Part shown: piece after piece, positions 28,430 through 37,904 of the stretch
How positions within the stretch are numbered: position 1 is the first letter of the stretch
How the letters are laid out: every line of letters starts with the position of its first letter
NCBI GenBank assembly: GCA_003665825.1
Contig: QPFY01000012.1
Location: 806,001 to 870,000, forward strand
Source of the DNA: Microbotryum silenes-acaulis
Lineage: Eukaryota; Basidiomycota; Microbotryomycetes; Microbotryales; Microbotryaceae
Direction of reading: 5' to 3'
Length of the DNA stretch: 64,000 nt
Made by a program: the position numbers and the translations under genes
Notes under the pieces: model-generated
What the model was told of the DNA's origin: nothing
Databases searched by the model: none
The model's input: the letters and a program-made list of their open reading frames with translations, nothing else

Positions 28430-29475
28430 CATGCCGCTCATTCAGATCCTCATGTCGGCCCCTTCGATCCCAGGGGTCATCGTGACTTCCAAGTGATCGA
28501 TGATGCCCAACCACACCTCCTCGAAATCGATGTGTTTGGAGCGCAAACTAGACATCAATCAGCTTAGAGCCGAATAAAGGCCCAGGGTTTGCCCTACGCG
28601 GCTTTAGGCGTTCGGCAGCAACCAAAATAATACTGACGGGCCGGAAGACGATTCCCCCGAATGAGAGCAAACACCTTGCGTAACCCATGCGACGCCTCGA
28701 TTTCGTTCCAACGGCGTTCGAGCAAAAAGGCGATTTCGACGCGCTTGATCTCGTTGAACCGCGCGGCGAACAAGCCGAACACTTCGTAGGGCAGCTTAAT
28801 GAGATGCAAAAACGGCAGGCCCGTATGTGGGTAGAGCAATCTTCGAACTATTCATTTTCGACTTACTTTCTGGGCGGTGAGTGATTTGACGAAATCTGTA
28901 TTGCGTCAGGAAGGGAAGGGTTTGCTTAGGACGCTACCCGTCGACAGCGGATCGTGACTGGACTAACGCTCATAAGCCCTCTCCTTCAGTACGGGTAAAC
29001 CGAGCTTATCCGCCATACGATACATCGCTTTGGCGCTACAGGGCCCTCCTCCGCCTTTCGACTGAGGTTAAGGCGTGTTCGCGAGCAAGTAGATGCGTCG
29101 ACTCGAGAAGGGGAAGGGGGTGTCGAAGGCGAGAGCCGCATCCCTGGCGACGTGGTACGTCGAGGCCAAAGGTGCGAAGGTGATTGAATCGGTGTAGAGG
29201 TAGTGAAGAAGGGCGCGGCCCGAGTGTAGCTGAGGGCATAAGAAGGGCTATGACACCAGTGTAAGCACTCTTGCGCGCAGTCAAACATTGCACCTGGTCA
29301 TGAGGTACCAACACTCACGCGGCACCAGTGATTGGCACCACCTCGAACCGAGGTCTAGAATCAACTTCAGCCTTCTGTTGTAAACCCATCCTGATTGCTT
29401 AACCAGTCCACCAAAAATGAACGCATCTTCAAGAGATGCCAAATTTTTCTTCAACACCTTCGCCTTCGATCCCAA
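28430..29475 (-). pseudogene. decayed BTB/POZ-domain protein gene
   Basis: Minus-strand pieces in different frames line up, in order, with the fungal BTB proteins I know from Pucciniomycotina. They are ASLEDAFIFGG, a shifted RPRFEVVPITGAA, LHYLYTDSITFAPLAS with YHVARDAALAFDTPFPFSS, AKAMYRMADKLGLPVLKERAY, IPYEVFGLFAARFNEIKRVEIAFLLE-type sequence, and finally KHIDFEEVWLGIIDHLEV. Stops and frame changes separate the pieces and ordinary splicing does not reconcile them all. It is therefore called a pseudogene rather than a live gene. Family assignment rests on recalled pattern, not on a search. Confidence 0.6.
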
Positions 29476-29853
29476 GTTGCCTTACGGCTGGGATGAGCCT
29501 TCTTCGTCGTGGCAGGTTTGACGGGCGACTCAGTACTCAGGGGCCACGAGTGCGTCGACAAAGTCAGCGCTCCTCCGTCCCTCGAAGCCCTCGCCACTCG
29601 TTCGGGGGTACGGTGCCCACCATCCTCAGCGCCCTCGTCTGAGTCTGAGAGAGCTCGGTGCGCATCGTCGTTACGACGCGGTCGTTCCCCTTCATCATCC
29701 GAGACCGCTGCCGAGGACGGTCGCGAGCCATGGTCCGATCTCGGTTGACTAGCGATCGCCATCAAGGGTCCTGATTGCTGTCCGCCCACTGAAGACGATG
29801 ACGAATTACCTCGATCCATGCCAACAGTCTCGGCAGAAAGACAATGTCGAGTC

Positions 29854-30346
29854 TTGAATTCCACCCCAACTCGTGTATAGAACAAATATACTCATCACCT
29901 CCTTCGTCGTATTTCTCAGCTCGCAGGCGTCGGCATCGCAGTGCCCCAGACCGGCGCTCAAATCGGGTCCGTCGCCCTGCCACACTCCTCCCTGCTCGAG
30001 CGCAATTGCCGCTTCGAGATACGGATTGGCTTTGGGACGGGCGCAGTAGATGTTTTGTACGACGACAAATGTGACGTGATGGGTGAGTCAGCAATAGTCA
30101 TCCCGGTCTCGCCCATGCTCCTCCTCAGCTCTCCGTCGTCGTAGAAGAACTCGACTTGACCGGTCCGAAGCCGATCCGTATCTCGAAGCGACAATTGCGC
30201 TCGAGCAGGGAGGAGTGTGGCAGGGCGACGGACCCGATTTGAGCGCCGGTCTGGAGCACTGCGATGCCGAAGCCTGCGAGCCGAGAAACACGACGAAGGA
30301 GGTGGTGAGTATATTTGTTCTATACACGAGTTGGGGTGGAATTCAA
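29854..30346. repeat. large imperfect palindrome, arms about 183 nt
   Basis: Positions 29854-30036 and 30164-30346 are near-perfect reverse complements, with scattered single-base differences and a 127-nt spacer. Each arm, read toward the centre, could encode LQTGAQIGSVALPHSS and NCRFEIRIGFG or close variants, so the arms are inverted copies of one formerly coding segment. The spacer also has diverged matching ends (YDD and MGE motifs on both strands). No transposase was seen. Confidence 0.85.
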
Positions 30347-30559
30347 AGAGGGCGAACGGGCGAGTTCTGGTCCATCGTCTACGGCCGGACGGATCGGGCA
30401 GGGGTTCGCCAATCTGGGCACCTCGTGTTCTCGATGACGTCGTGGCTCGAGAGTGGCGGGGCGGCGGAGGACTATGAATTCAAGATTCAAGAATTTATGG
30501 ACGGCCCGAGGGCTATTAACAACGCCCTCCGAGACTCGCAAGAAGATGCGAGTGTCGAC

Positions 30560-30956
30560 GAACTCCGTCGCAGGCTCGAGGCCGTTCGACCCAGCTCCCC
30601 CGCTTTCGCCTACCACGCACGGCTACTCGCCCCGACCAGTCGCCCACCAGTCGAGTGGGCGATCCTAATCACCCTCCGGAGCTCTTGCCTCCCCGAGCGA
30701 TCGTCGGCCCTCGACGTCTCGGACCTCGACCTGGAGGCAGCGAACCGCCAGCTCGTCGGCCAAACACTCATTGGGCAACGCTCCAGGTCGAGGTCCGAGA
30801 CGTCGAGGGCCGACGATCGCTCGGGAGGCAAGAGCTCCGGAGGGTAATTAGGATCGCCCACTCGACTGGTGGGCGACTGGTCGGGGCGAGTAGCCGTGCG
30901 TGGTAGGCGAAAGCGGGGGAGCTGGGTCGAACGGCCTCGAGCCTGCGACGGAGTTC
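30560..30956. repeat. second large palindrome, arms about 177 nt
   Basis: Positions 30560-30736 and 30781-30956 are reverse complements with about one indel and very few mismatches, around a 44-nt unmatched centre. The arms hold no recognisable domain. It lies only about 210 bases from the first palindrome. Confidence 0.88.
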
Positions 30957-31257
30957 AAAGGCATCGGCGACGGCCCTCAAGTTGTTCGTGGATTCTTTGG
31001 CTTGAACTCGAACTCGTCTGCTGCCTCACCAATCTCGATCCATGTCGTCATCCAGAACGCAAGGTGCTAAGATTGGTGAACCCGTGACGCAGACTACGCT
31101 CACCGTACGTGATCGACTGGAAGAACTCACCGAGTCACCCCTGTGCGATGGACCGTCTGTCAGAACCCAATCACATCTGATTGCCTCCTAAACATCTTCC
31201 TTCTCATACCATCTGCCTTTTAGCCTATCTGTCTTAGTTTGCCTGATCCCACGCCTG

Positions 31258-31441
31258 ATTGAGGACAATAGATGGATGGAGCAGGAAGAGAGACGAGCGC
31301 CAGTGAGGCGCGCGGCTCCATCCGATCTATCGAGGCTCAACCAGGCGTGGGATCAGGCAAACTAAGACAGATAGGCTAAAAGGCAGATGGTATGAGAAGG
31401 AAGATGTTTAGGAGGCAATCAGATGTGATTGGGTTCTGACA
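31258..31441 (-). repeat. LTR, full copy, same direction as gag
   Basis: 184 nt, TGTCAGAACC...CCTCAAT read on the minus strand, preceded by a polypurine-like CACGGGGGGG, as expected for a 3' LTR of the minus-strand element. Confidence 0.8.
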
Positions 31442-31463
31442 CCCCCCCGTGCTTCCATACCAG

Positions 31464-32748
31464 CTAGGCAGCGACGTCGGTAGCCAGGAGATGAAAACGA
31501 TTGGGGGTGTTCGAGAGCTGGTGGGGTTGGGTGGACGTGATCGGGGAATTGACTTGAGGGTGGGAGACGCGTGACGACGAGTTTGCCGTCGTGGGTTTGC
31601 AAGGTGAGGGAATGCCGGATCTAGCAGGTAGCACATTGAGGCGGTAATGTTGAGACGCGGTGATGCAAGCAGTTGCAAAGATACCTGAGGCCGAGGTGCT
31701 GAGTTCGGCCTGGCCTTGCCTGAAAGAAGCGAGGACGCCTTTGGATGCCATTTGAGAGACTGAAATGAGGTTGGCAGGAGCGTGCGGAGCGTAGTAGACG
31801 TTGTTGAGTCTGATCAAGGCCCCTCGATCTGTGCGGAGGTCGACGAAGCCTGTGCCCTCGGTAGTGATCCGACCGCCGATGCCGGCAATGTGACGCGTAG
31901 ACGCTGCGAGGTTGCCGGAGAACAGGGAGCGGTCGTTGACAATGTGGAAAGGGGAAGCTGAATCGAGGAGGAAATCGGTCGGGCGGGGTGCCGTGTGTGG
32001 GGTGGCTGTGTGAAACGACATGAAGAAGCCGTCGCTGTCCAAGTTGTGGGTGGCAGGCGCGGATGTGGTGAATGCTGGCTGGTGTACGGTGCGGACCGCA
32101 AACGATGGGGTGGCAATGGGCGTGGATGATTTGTTGTGTTTGAGATCACGCAGTGCCGATTTGAGTTCGAAGTATTTGAGTCCGCGTTCGGTGTCTGGGC
32201 ATTGATCAGCCCAGTGTTTGCCTTCATCGCATACGGGGCAGGAAGTTGATGCTTCGGGAGGTCGTTGTGACCTCACGGTGGGCTTTTGTTGTTGTCGTGT
32301 AATGTAGGTCGGGATGTCCGTGAAAGAGTTGTCGGTGAGCGAACGCACTTCCCGGCGCAGAGAGAATATGATGTCCTCGATTTTGGGAAGTGCGGTGGCT
32401 TCGGCTTGACCCTGGTTGAATGTGGACCTCCAGCTGTTGTAGGCCTGCGGCATATTGAGCAGGAGACGGGCGGAGATAAGCTGTTCAAAGTCCAAGCGAA
32501 GGTTTCGCATGGAGTTGACAATGATACGGAGGCGGCCAGCCCAGTGGCCGAACTCGGATTCGTTGGCGGGAATTGGGGGGAGGTCCCAGAATTCGCCAAC
32601 GAGGGTGGCGGCAGCTTGAGCATCGCTGGGGCGATAGCGGCTGGCGAGTTCGAGCCAGCATTCATGGGCGGTGCCCTTCATCTGGCGGATGGGGATGATG
32701 TCTGAGGCGCAGACGGGGTCAATAGAGGCGATGAGGACACGTGAGGCG
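31464..32748 (-). pseudogene. Ty1/copia gag-protease fragment
   Basis: The open frame starts just inside the right LTR without its own start region (first ATG at 32681) and stops at 31464. It shows a UBN2-type Gag core (HECWLELASRYRPSD, LLLNMPQAYNSW), a zinc knuckle of the CX2CX4HX4C type (CPVCDEGKHWADQC) and an aspartic protease strand (FLLDSASPFHIVND). It ends shortly before where integrase should begin (YRLNVLPA). Both ends are truncated, so it is not autonomous. The protease active site reads DSAS rather than the more usual DSG or DTG. Confidence 0.85.
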
Positions 32749-32779
32749 TACTCCTACCATGCGCCGGGACACGGGGGGG

Positions 32780-32963
32780 TGTCAGAACCCAATCACATCT
32801 GATTGCCTCCTAAACATCTTCCTTCTCATACCATCTGCCTTTTAGCCTATCTGTCTTAGTTTGCCTGATCCCACGCCTGGTTGAGCCTCGATAGATCGGA
32901 TGGAGCCGCGCGCCTCACTGGCGCTCGTCTCTCTTCCTGCTCCATCCATCTATTGTCCTCAAT
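32780..32963 (+). repeat. LTR, full copy, opposite direction to gag
   Basis: 184 nt, appears identical to the reverse complement of 31258-31441. Its TGT end points toward gag, so it is in the wrong orientation for a 5' LTR. Confidence 0.8.
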
Positions 32964-33151
32964 CTTGCGATCGTACTCAACCCCTTGAGTCGGGATCCAG
33001 ACCTCCGCAGGTCTAAATCTTGCGATCGTACTCAACCCCTTGAGTCGGGATCCAGGTCAGTCTCTCTGCAATTGTCGATCCATCTATTGTCCTCAATCTT
33101 GCGATCGTACTCAACCCCTTGAGTCGGGATCCAGACCTCCGCAGGTCTAAA
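32964..33151. repeat. triplicated 37-bp repeat beside LTR end
   Basis: A 37-bp unit beginning cttgcgatcgtactc and ending gggatccag occurs at 32964-33000, 33019-33055 and 33098-33134. Copies one and three are followed by the same acctccgcaggtctaaa. Copy three is preceded by a second copy of the last 17-19 bases of the LTR (33079-33097), as copy one is preceded by the LTR itself. This shows a local duplication that includes the LTR boundary. Confidence 0.85.
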
Positions 33152-34619
33152 ACCGTCGAGGCCCATCACCCGGATGGCTAGCTCACCATGGCGACGAATC
33201 CCTCTCGAAGACGCTGCATCGAGGGCGTCAGACCAGTGCCGTGGAGCCGGATCGACGAAGGGGTTGAAGAACAGAATCGCTGAGTTTGTGGATGTAGGGG
33301 AGACCTCTGCGTTGGCCTGCGATTCGTCTGCCAGCAGGACCAAGCGAGGGACATCACCGTGTCAGCTCGCTGGGCTCGGGGAAGACGGACGAAGACGGAG
33401 GCAGGGTCACAGGCGATACAGACGAAGTAGGGCTCACAACAGAAGCGGTGCTGAGGTATGAGATGTTCGAACATGTGCCGATGCGGTACCTTGCTTGTGA
33501 GGGGCAGCTGAGGGTTGGGCCGTTGGGGCGTTGCGAAAATAGGGGGCGATCAGCCTCGAACAAAAGGCTTTTGTTCGTCAGGCGAACGGGTTAGGGCTCC
33601 CGTGCTAGAACTGTGTGGACATCAAGGGAAGCAACTCAACTGCGATGAAACCTGTTGAAGATCGCGTGGGGGAGAGTGCGTGTGACGATGATTGAACGAA
33701 CCGAACTTGGGGATGAGAGGGACATCGACCAGGTTGGGCGGTAGGGTGGGAGGAGCGAGGCGGAAAGGGGTCACCGGCCGGTCATGGTGCACTCTCCTAA
33801 AGACCACGACGTGGTGGCATAAGTAAGGCGCTGAGGTTCAGATCGTACGGTGTAGTGTGAGGACGATTGAGGGAGGAGGAAGACCAAGAGCGAGAGCGAA
33901 AGGAAGAGGTAAAGGGAGGGAAAGATGTTCTTCACTCTGTCGCCTGCCCCTGTTCGCGCGGTGTCATGTGTCCAAATTAGCCGAATCCCCCAATCCCCAA
34001 GAGGGGCAACCGTCCTCGGCGGAGGCGTGCAAAACGCTTTCACCAATACATCCAACGCTAGATCGGCGCACAACATCTCGAAAGACCACACCAACATGTA
34101 GAATTACCGCAGACGAACTGCTTACGTATTCCGAAACGATGATTCAACGGGGCTGGTACGCCTCAGATCTGAAAGCAGTGCCAGAGACCCGCTTGGTGAT
34201 GCCCCGATCCGCAGCTGGCCTTGTGTCATACCTCATACGGTGTTTCCTGCTTGCAAACGACAAAACTTCGCAGAAGCTTGAATTTAGGCGCGCATCAATC
34301 GTCAGAACACCAACTGCCGAAATGCGAGACGAATCCTCCCTCCTTTGACCTTTGGCTTTTTCGGGATCTCGTGTTTCCAGTACGTCTGAGTCTCCCCCTG
34401 GTCCAGCGCCCGATACGGGTCGTCTCTCTTGGTAGACTAGCTGGAATTCTATTTTCATTCTCATTCTCCCTGCATATAGCAATGCCTCACTGCGGCCGCT
34501 CAAACCTAGGCTGGGGACTGGCTCGGCGCCACGAGGCAGATAAACGTGCGATGATGTAGATTGGTTGCAAATATGTTCGTAGTCAAGAGATCTATCGAGT
34601 ACTCAAAATCTGATCTGCG
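33152..34619. other. no gene seen
   Basis: Several open frames of 60-160 residues occur (for example 33857-34348 on the plus strand) but none has a recognisable domain, and composition suggests non-coding sequence. Probably the edge of the rearranged island. Confidence 0.5.
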
Positions 34620-35985
34620 TCACTGAGGCCTAACATAGTCGAGCTTCTCGCATCGCCGCCACACCTCGCGAATCAAGCGATCCTGCGCCTGCGTCGCAGT
34701 CAAGGGGAGACTGCGACGCAGGCGCAGGATCGCTTGATTCGCGAGGTGGAGCCTGGATCCTAGATCGGCTTCGGGTATGTCGTCTTGCTCTTCGAGCCCT
34801 GCAGGACATTGACTAGGGACGACGCGGCCGCCTGCCTCGTTGACGATGATGCCGGCGCAGACGTCCCACTCCCAGCAGCCTGTCCATGAAAGCAGTCAGC
34901 ATTGGAGAAGAGATCTAATCCCCAAATGCACATAACTGACAGCCTACTGACCTCCTTCCAAAATATGTCCACGGCGCCGGTAGCGACGTAAACCATGTCC
35001 AAGGCGGCCGAGCCGAGCGATCGCATCCCATGCACCATCCCACCTTTACCACCACGTCCTCCAATTTCGGCCGCAAAGTTGTGCAAGGTTGCTACCTTCT
35101 TGCTCAAGTTGGAACCGGGGTGATCGGCTCGCGCTTTTCCCCACTCGGCGAGAAAGAGACATCCTTTCGGTGCTTCCGGTGGGATGGGTTGAGGGGCGAG
35201 GTAGGGTAAAGGCGTCGCGTGCAACCAAGGGGCTGGCTTCTCCGTCGACGAAGCCTTTGGAATCGTAAGAAGTGTCGCATCTTCGTAGGGAAAGGAGATG
35301 GGTGTGGACCAAGAGCCCAGGCCTTGCGCGGCCGAGTATAGCGATCCACTCGCGTTTGTCGGGTGCAGACCTGCAAGGATCGGTGCAAAGATGGCACCTG
35401 CGACGGGAACCTTGTTGAGACAGAACCCGACCGAAACGCAGCATGTTGGGAAGAGGTGCACGTAGTTGACCGTTCCGTCCAACGGGTCGATGATCCATGT
35501 CGGTTCCTGGTGGTCGGTAGGAAGAACGTGAGATTCCTTCGAGTTACCTTGGAGCGTTAAGCGAACCCACCTCTGTCAACAAGAAGCGCTTGTCTTGACC
35601 GGCCGAGTAGGATTCTTCACCAATGATTCTGTTATTCGCATGATGAGAAATGGAGGTTCGTCAGTCGTGATATCCCTGGCCCAATCTCCCCCAGCGCCAG
35701 CCTAGTACTAGCGCACGGAGCGGTGCCATCAGAGAAGAAAAACTGACTTGTGGTTCGGTACCTTTGCAAAATCGCAGCACTGATCATCTCCTCGGCATGT
35801 TTATCTGCCTTGGTGACCAAATCCGCGGCGTTCTCCTTGATGGTCAACTCGAGGTCGTAATGGGCACCACTCTGCCTCGACGCGCGTTGTAACGCCTGAT
35901 CACGGAGGTACACCCCGGCGAGGATCGCCAGGTGCGACGCGAAGCGATGCATCTCGTCCAAATCGATCTTGTGCGAGCTCGCCAT
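34620..35985 (-). CDS. inositol-monophosphatase-family protein (QutG/QA-X-like)
   Basis: Mg-dependent phosphatase fold. Exons on the minus strand are 35985-35762, 35628-35571, 35506-34948 and 34879-34620 (366 residues). Metal-site motifs are present: IIGEES, then EPTWIIDPLDGTVNYVH, and near the C-terminus SCWEWDVCAGIIVNEAGG, which needs a gtaggc donor to keep phase. The C-terminus LIREVWRRCEKLDYVRP resembles other fungal IMPases. A perfect 40-nt inverted repeat sits inside the last exon without breaking the frame. In the fungal quinate clusters qutG and qa-x encode IMPase homologues, and the next gene here is AroE/QutB-like. True inositol phosphatase activity is equally possible. Confidence 0.88.
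34662..34748. repeat. perfect 40-bp inverted repeat inside a coding exon
   Basis: Arms 34662-34701 and 34709-34748 are perfect reverse complements with a 7-nt loop (aagggga). Both arms are coding sequence of the IMPase-like gene. The right arm in plus coordinates contributes to HLANQAILRLRRS and the left arm to ATQAQDRLIREV. Confidence 0.95.
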
Positions 35986-36397
35986 GGTGGAGGGACGTGG
36001 TCTGGCCAAGAGGTGAGCTGATCGCTGGAGATGGAGTGTCAGAGATGAGATCGATGAGGCCCTCGCAAAGCCGATTGACGTCACGAGCCACGGAACAGTG
36101 ATGAGTCAACACTGACAAGGAGAGCGGTAATGTATGACGATCGCGTGATGTTTGCCTTTGAGTCGCTCGTTTCTTTCCGTTGAGCGCGGCCGAGTCGACG
36201 GTGCAAGAACAGCGTTAAGGATGACGGAGACCGTGCGGATCATCTTTCAAACCCATGCCCCGGCACAAACGGCATGCCGAGACGGAATGATCTCACTTTG
36301 ACTTTGCTTGCGCAAGGTCATAATCCATGCATACATTAATCTAAAAAACACGGTGGCATAAGAAGATAAGGTCGTCAACCAAAAAAACATCGCCTGA
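35986..36397. other. intergenic region
   Basis: About 410 bases between the IMPase-like start and the end of the dehydrogenase-like gene on the same strand; presumably the IMPase promoter. No motif was recognised. Confidence 0.4.
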
Positions 36398-37904
36398 TTA
36401 CAACCGAGCCTGACCAAACCGGGCCCCTGTTTGTGGCGCGAGCTTGACCGAGCTCGGCGAGGTGGCCTTCGAGTCCTGTCCGACGGGCTCGATATCCTCC
36501 ATCCCTCGAACAAAAGCGGCAGCTCGATGTTCTATCACTTCGCCAAGTTCTTTGCGCTGGCCTTGGAAAGGAGAAGCCGCGCTCGAGAGTAGCCAGGCTC
36601 GACTTTGCTCGTAGCTGAAAGATAATGAAACGCGTGAGCTGGAGGGCCGATCGAAAAGATGTGGACTCTCGCCCTGAAGTCTAGGTCCTCACCCTTGCTG
36701 AATCATCGACTCCACACCTTGCACGCCGTACCACCCGGCATCGACCGCGATATTGTACATGATCGTCTTCCGGGGCTGATAATGAGAAAGACGTCGGGTC
36801 AGCCTCAGATGCAGAGCTACGATCCAACGCTGGTACATCCAAGAAGCAGTCTTTACTTTGTAGCACATCTCCAAGAACGTCCTCTGGCCGACTTGGCCCG
36901 TGGGCTTGGAACCAAAAACTTTCCTGGCGACGGTGTACACGTTCTTCTCCCCTTCCGTCACCGGCTCCAAACTCGGGATCGCACCTACACCAACCACTCC
37001 CCTCTCGACCCATTCCTCTGACCATTGATCGACATGGTCCAACGCTCGCAAATTGTACTGAGGAAATGACTTGATCATCACCGCCGTCTCGGTGGGATCT
37101 CGGTTAATGAGGAAGATGGGAGAGATTTGCAAGCGGGACAAGGCGACGACGGCGGCTCGGGTCGTTCCTCCGCCTCCGATGATGAAACCCGATTTGGGTG
37201 AGGGGGAAGAGGAAGGGGAGAAGGGGGCCTTGAGGGCCTGTTGAGAGGTGGGTAGGGCCAGGAGAAGACTTTTGTACATCCCGATCCAGCTGTGAGTGAG
37301 AAGCGCGAGAACTCGGTAGCGTCATTGCCTGTGGCGCATTATCGAGAAGGATCCTCGCCCACTCTGTGTTGCAACCTGATTAGATGAGCACGAAAATGAA
37401 TAATTTAAGCTCGACATTCAATCCTGAACTTTGTGCACGGCTCACTCACCGAGCAGAACGGGTCGGCCATTCTTGTCGATCGACTCGACCACGATCGTGT
37501 TGATGGAACCGATCTCCTTGGCCTCGTCTGCAACGTTATCGACGTGTTCCATTGCTTCGACCTTGATAGGCCTGTTCGGAATCAAGGACCGAGAGGAAGA
37601 ATTAGCTTCCGCGGTCCACGATCGAAGCGGCGGCACCCCCACTTGGGCGAAGTGGCATCGAGGGAGAGGACCTCCCGTATTGCACGTACATAGTGACCGA
37701 AGCCCCTCCAAAATCATCCCTTCGAATCAACTCGGTCATCCGCGAGTTGGGGTCGTTCTGAGGGTGCTTGGTATCGTGCAATTGGTAGCGGTGCTGCGAC
37801 AGTCCTAATGCCGAGAAGATCTCGTTGTGGAACGCGGGCGACGCGCTGTGCGAGATCTGGTGCCCGAAGAGGTAGAACTCGGTTCGCTTGGAGGGACTCG
37901 ACAT
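36398..37904 (-). CDS. shikimate/quinate dehydrogenase-like protein 1 (AroE family)
   Basis: NAD(P)-dependent dehydrogenase fold. Exons on the minus strand are 37904-37690, 37571-37450, 37375-37363, 37289-36857, 36775-36693 and 36614-36398 (360 residues). The substrate-binding GHQISHSASPAFHN keeps both serines, ASVTMPIK carries the catalytic lysine, and CNTDW carries the catalytic Asp on a 13-nt microexon. The cofactor loop reads GGGGTTR and is followed by LINRDPTE. C-terminal motifs are TFLEMCYKPRKT and DAGWYGVQGVESM. In fungi the biosynthetic shikimate dehydrogenase is part of the AROM fusion, so a stand-alone copy points to quinate or shikimate catabolism or another polyol substrate. Without the microexon the Asn-Thr-Asp motif is lost. 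Confidence 0.88.
37363..37375 (-). other. 13-nt microexon encoding the AroE catalytic Asn-Thr-Asp
   Basis: Flanked by aatcag on the 5' side and gtgggc on the 3' side. It supplies the middle of GCNTD between introns of 74 and 73 nt. It is the only way found to join LLG to WIGMYKSLL in phase with the conserved motif. Confidence 0.75.

Larger units (their letters stand above)
31158..32963 (-). mobile_element. deleted Ty1/copia-type LTR retrotransposon with inverted LTRs
   Basis: The element consists of a 100-nt partial LTR (31158-31257, plus orientation), a full LTR in minus orientation (31258-31441), a gag-protease open frame on the minus strand, and a full LTR in plus orientation (32780-32963). 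LTRs begin TGTCAGAACC. The two full LTRs appear identical but face each other. A G-run (CACGGGGGGG), fitting a polypurine tract, abuts the TGT end of both. Reverse transcriptase, RNase H and integrase are missing. Confidence 0.8.

Noticed and set aside
29325..29405. Possible tRNA gene on the minus strand (ggttcgagg box B-like sequence)
   Set aside because: The T-stem does not close with the required C61 pairing and no matching acceptor-stem half was found upstream; the stretch fits the BTB remnant better.
29402..29520. Plus-strand MNASSRDAKFFFNTFAF...SSSWQ as a separate MATH-like first exon
   Set aside because: Tempting because MATH precedes BTB in some fungi, but it overlaps the minus-strand BTB remnant and no following exon could be found.
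31158..32963. DNA transposon with terminal inverted repeats
   Set aside because: The body encodes copia Gag-protease and the repeats start TG next to a polypurine tract, so they are LTRs in an abnormal orientation, not TIRs.
33857..34348. 163-residue plus-strand open frame in the gap beside the island
   Set aside because: No domain, no introns with good junctions and base composition like non-coding DNA.
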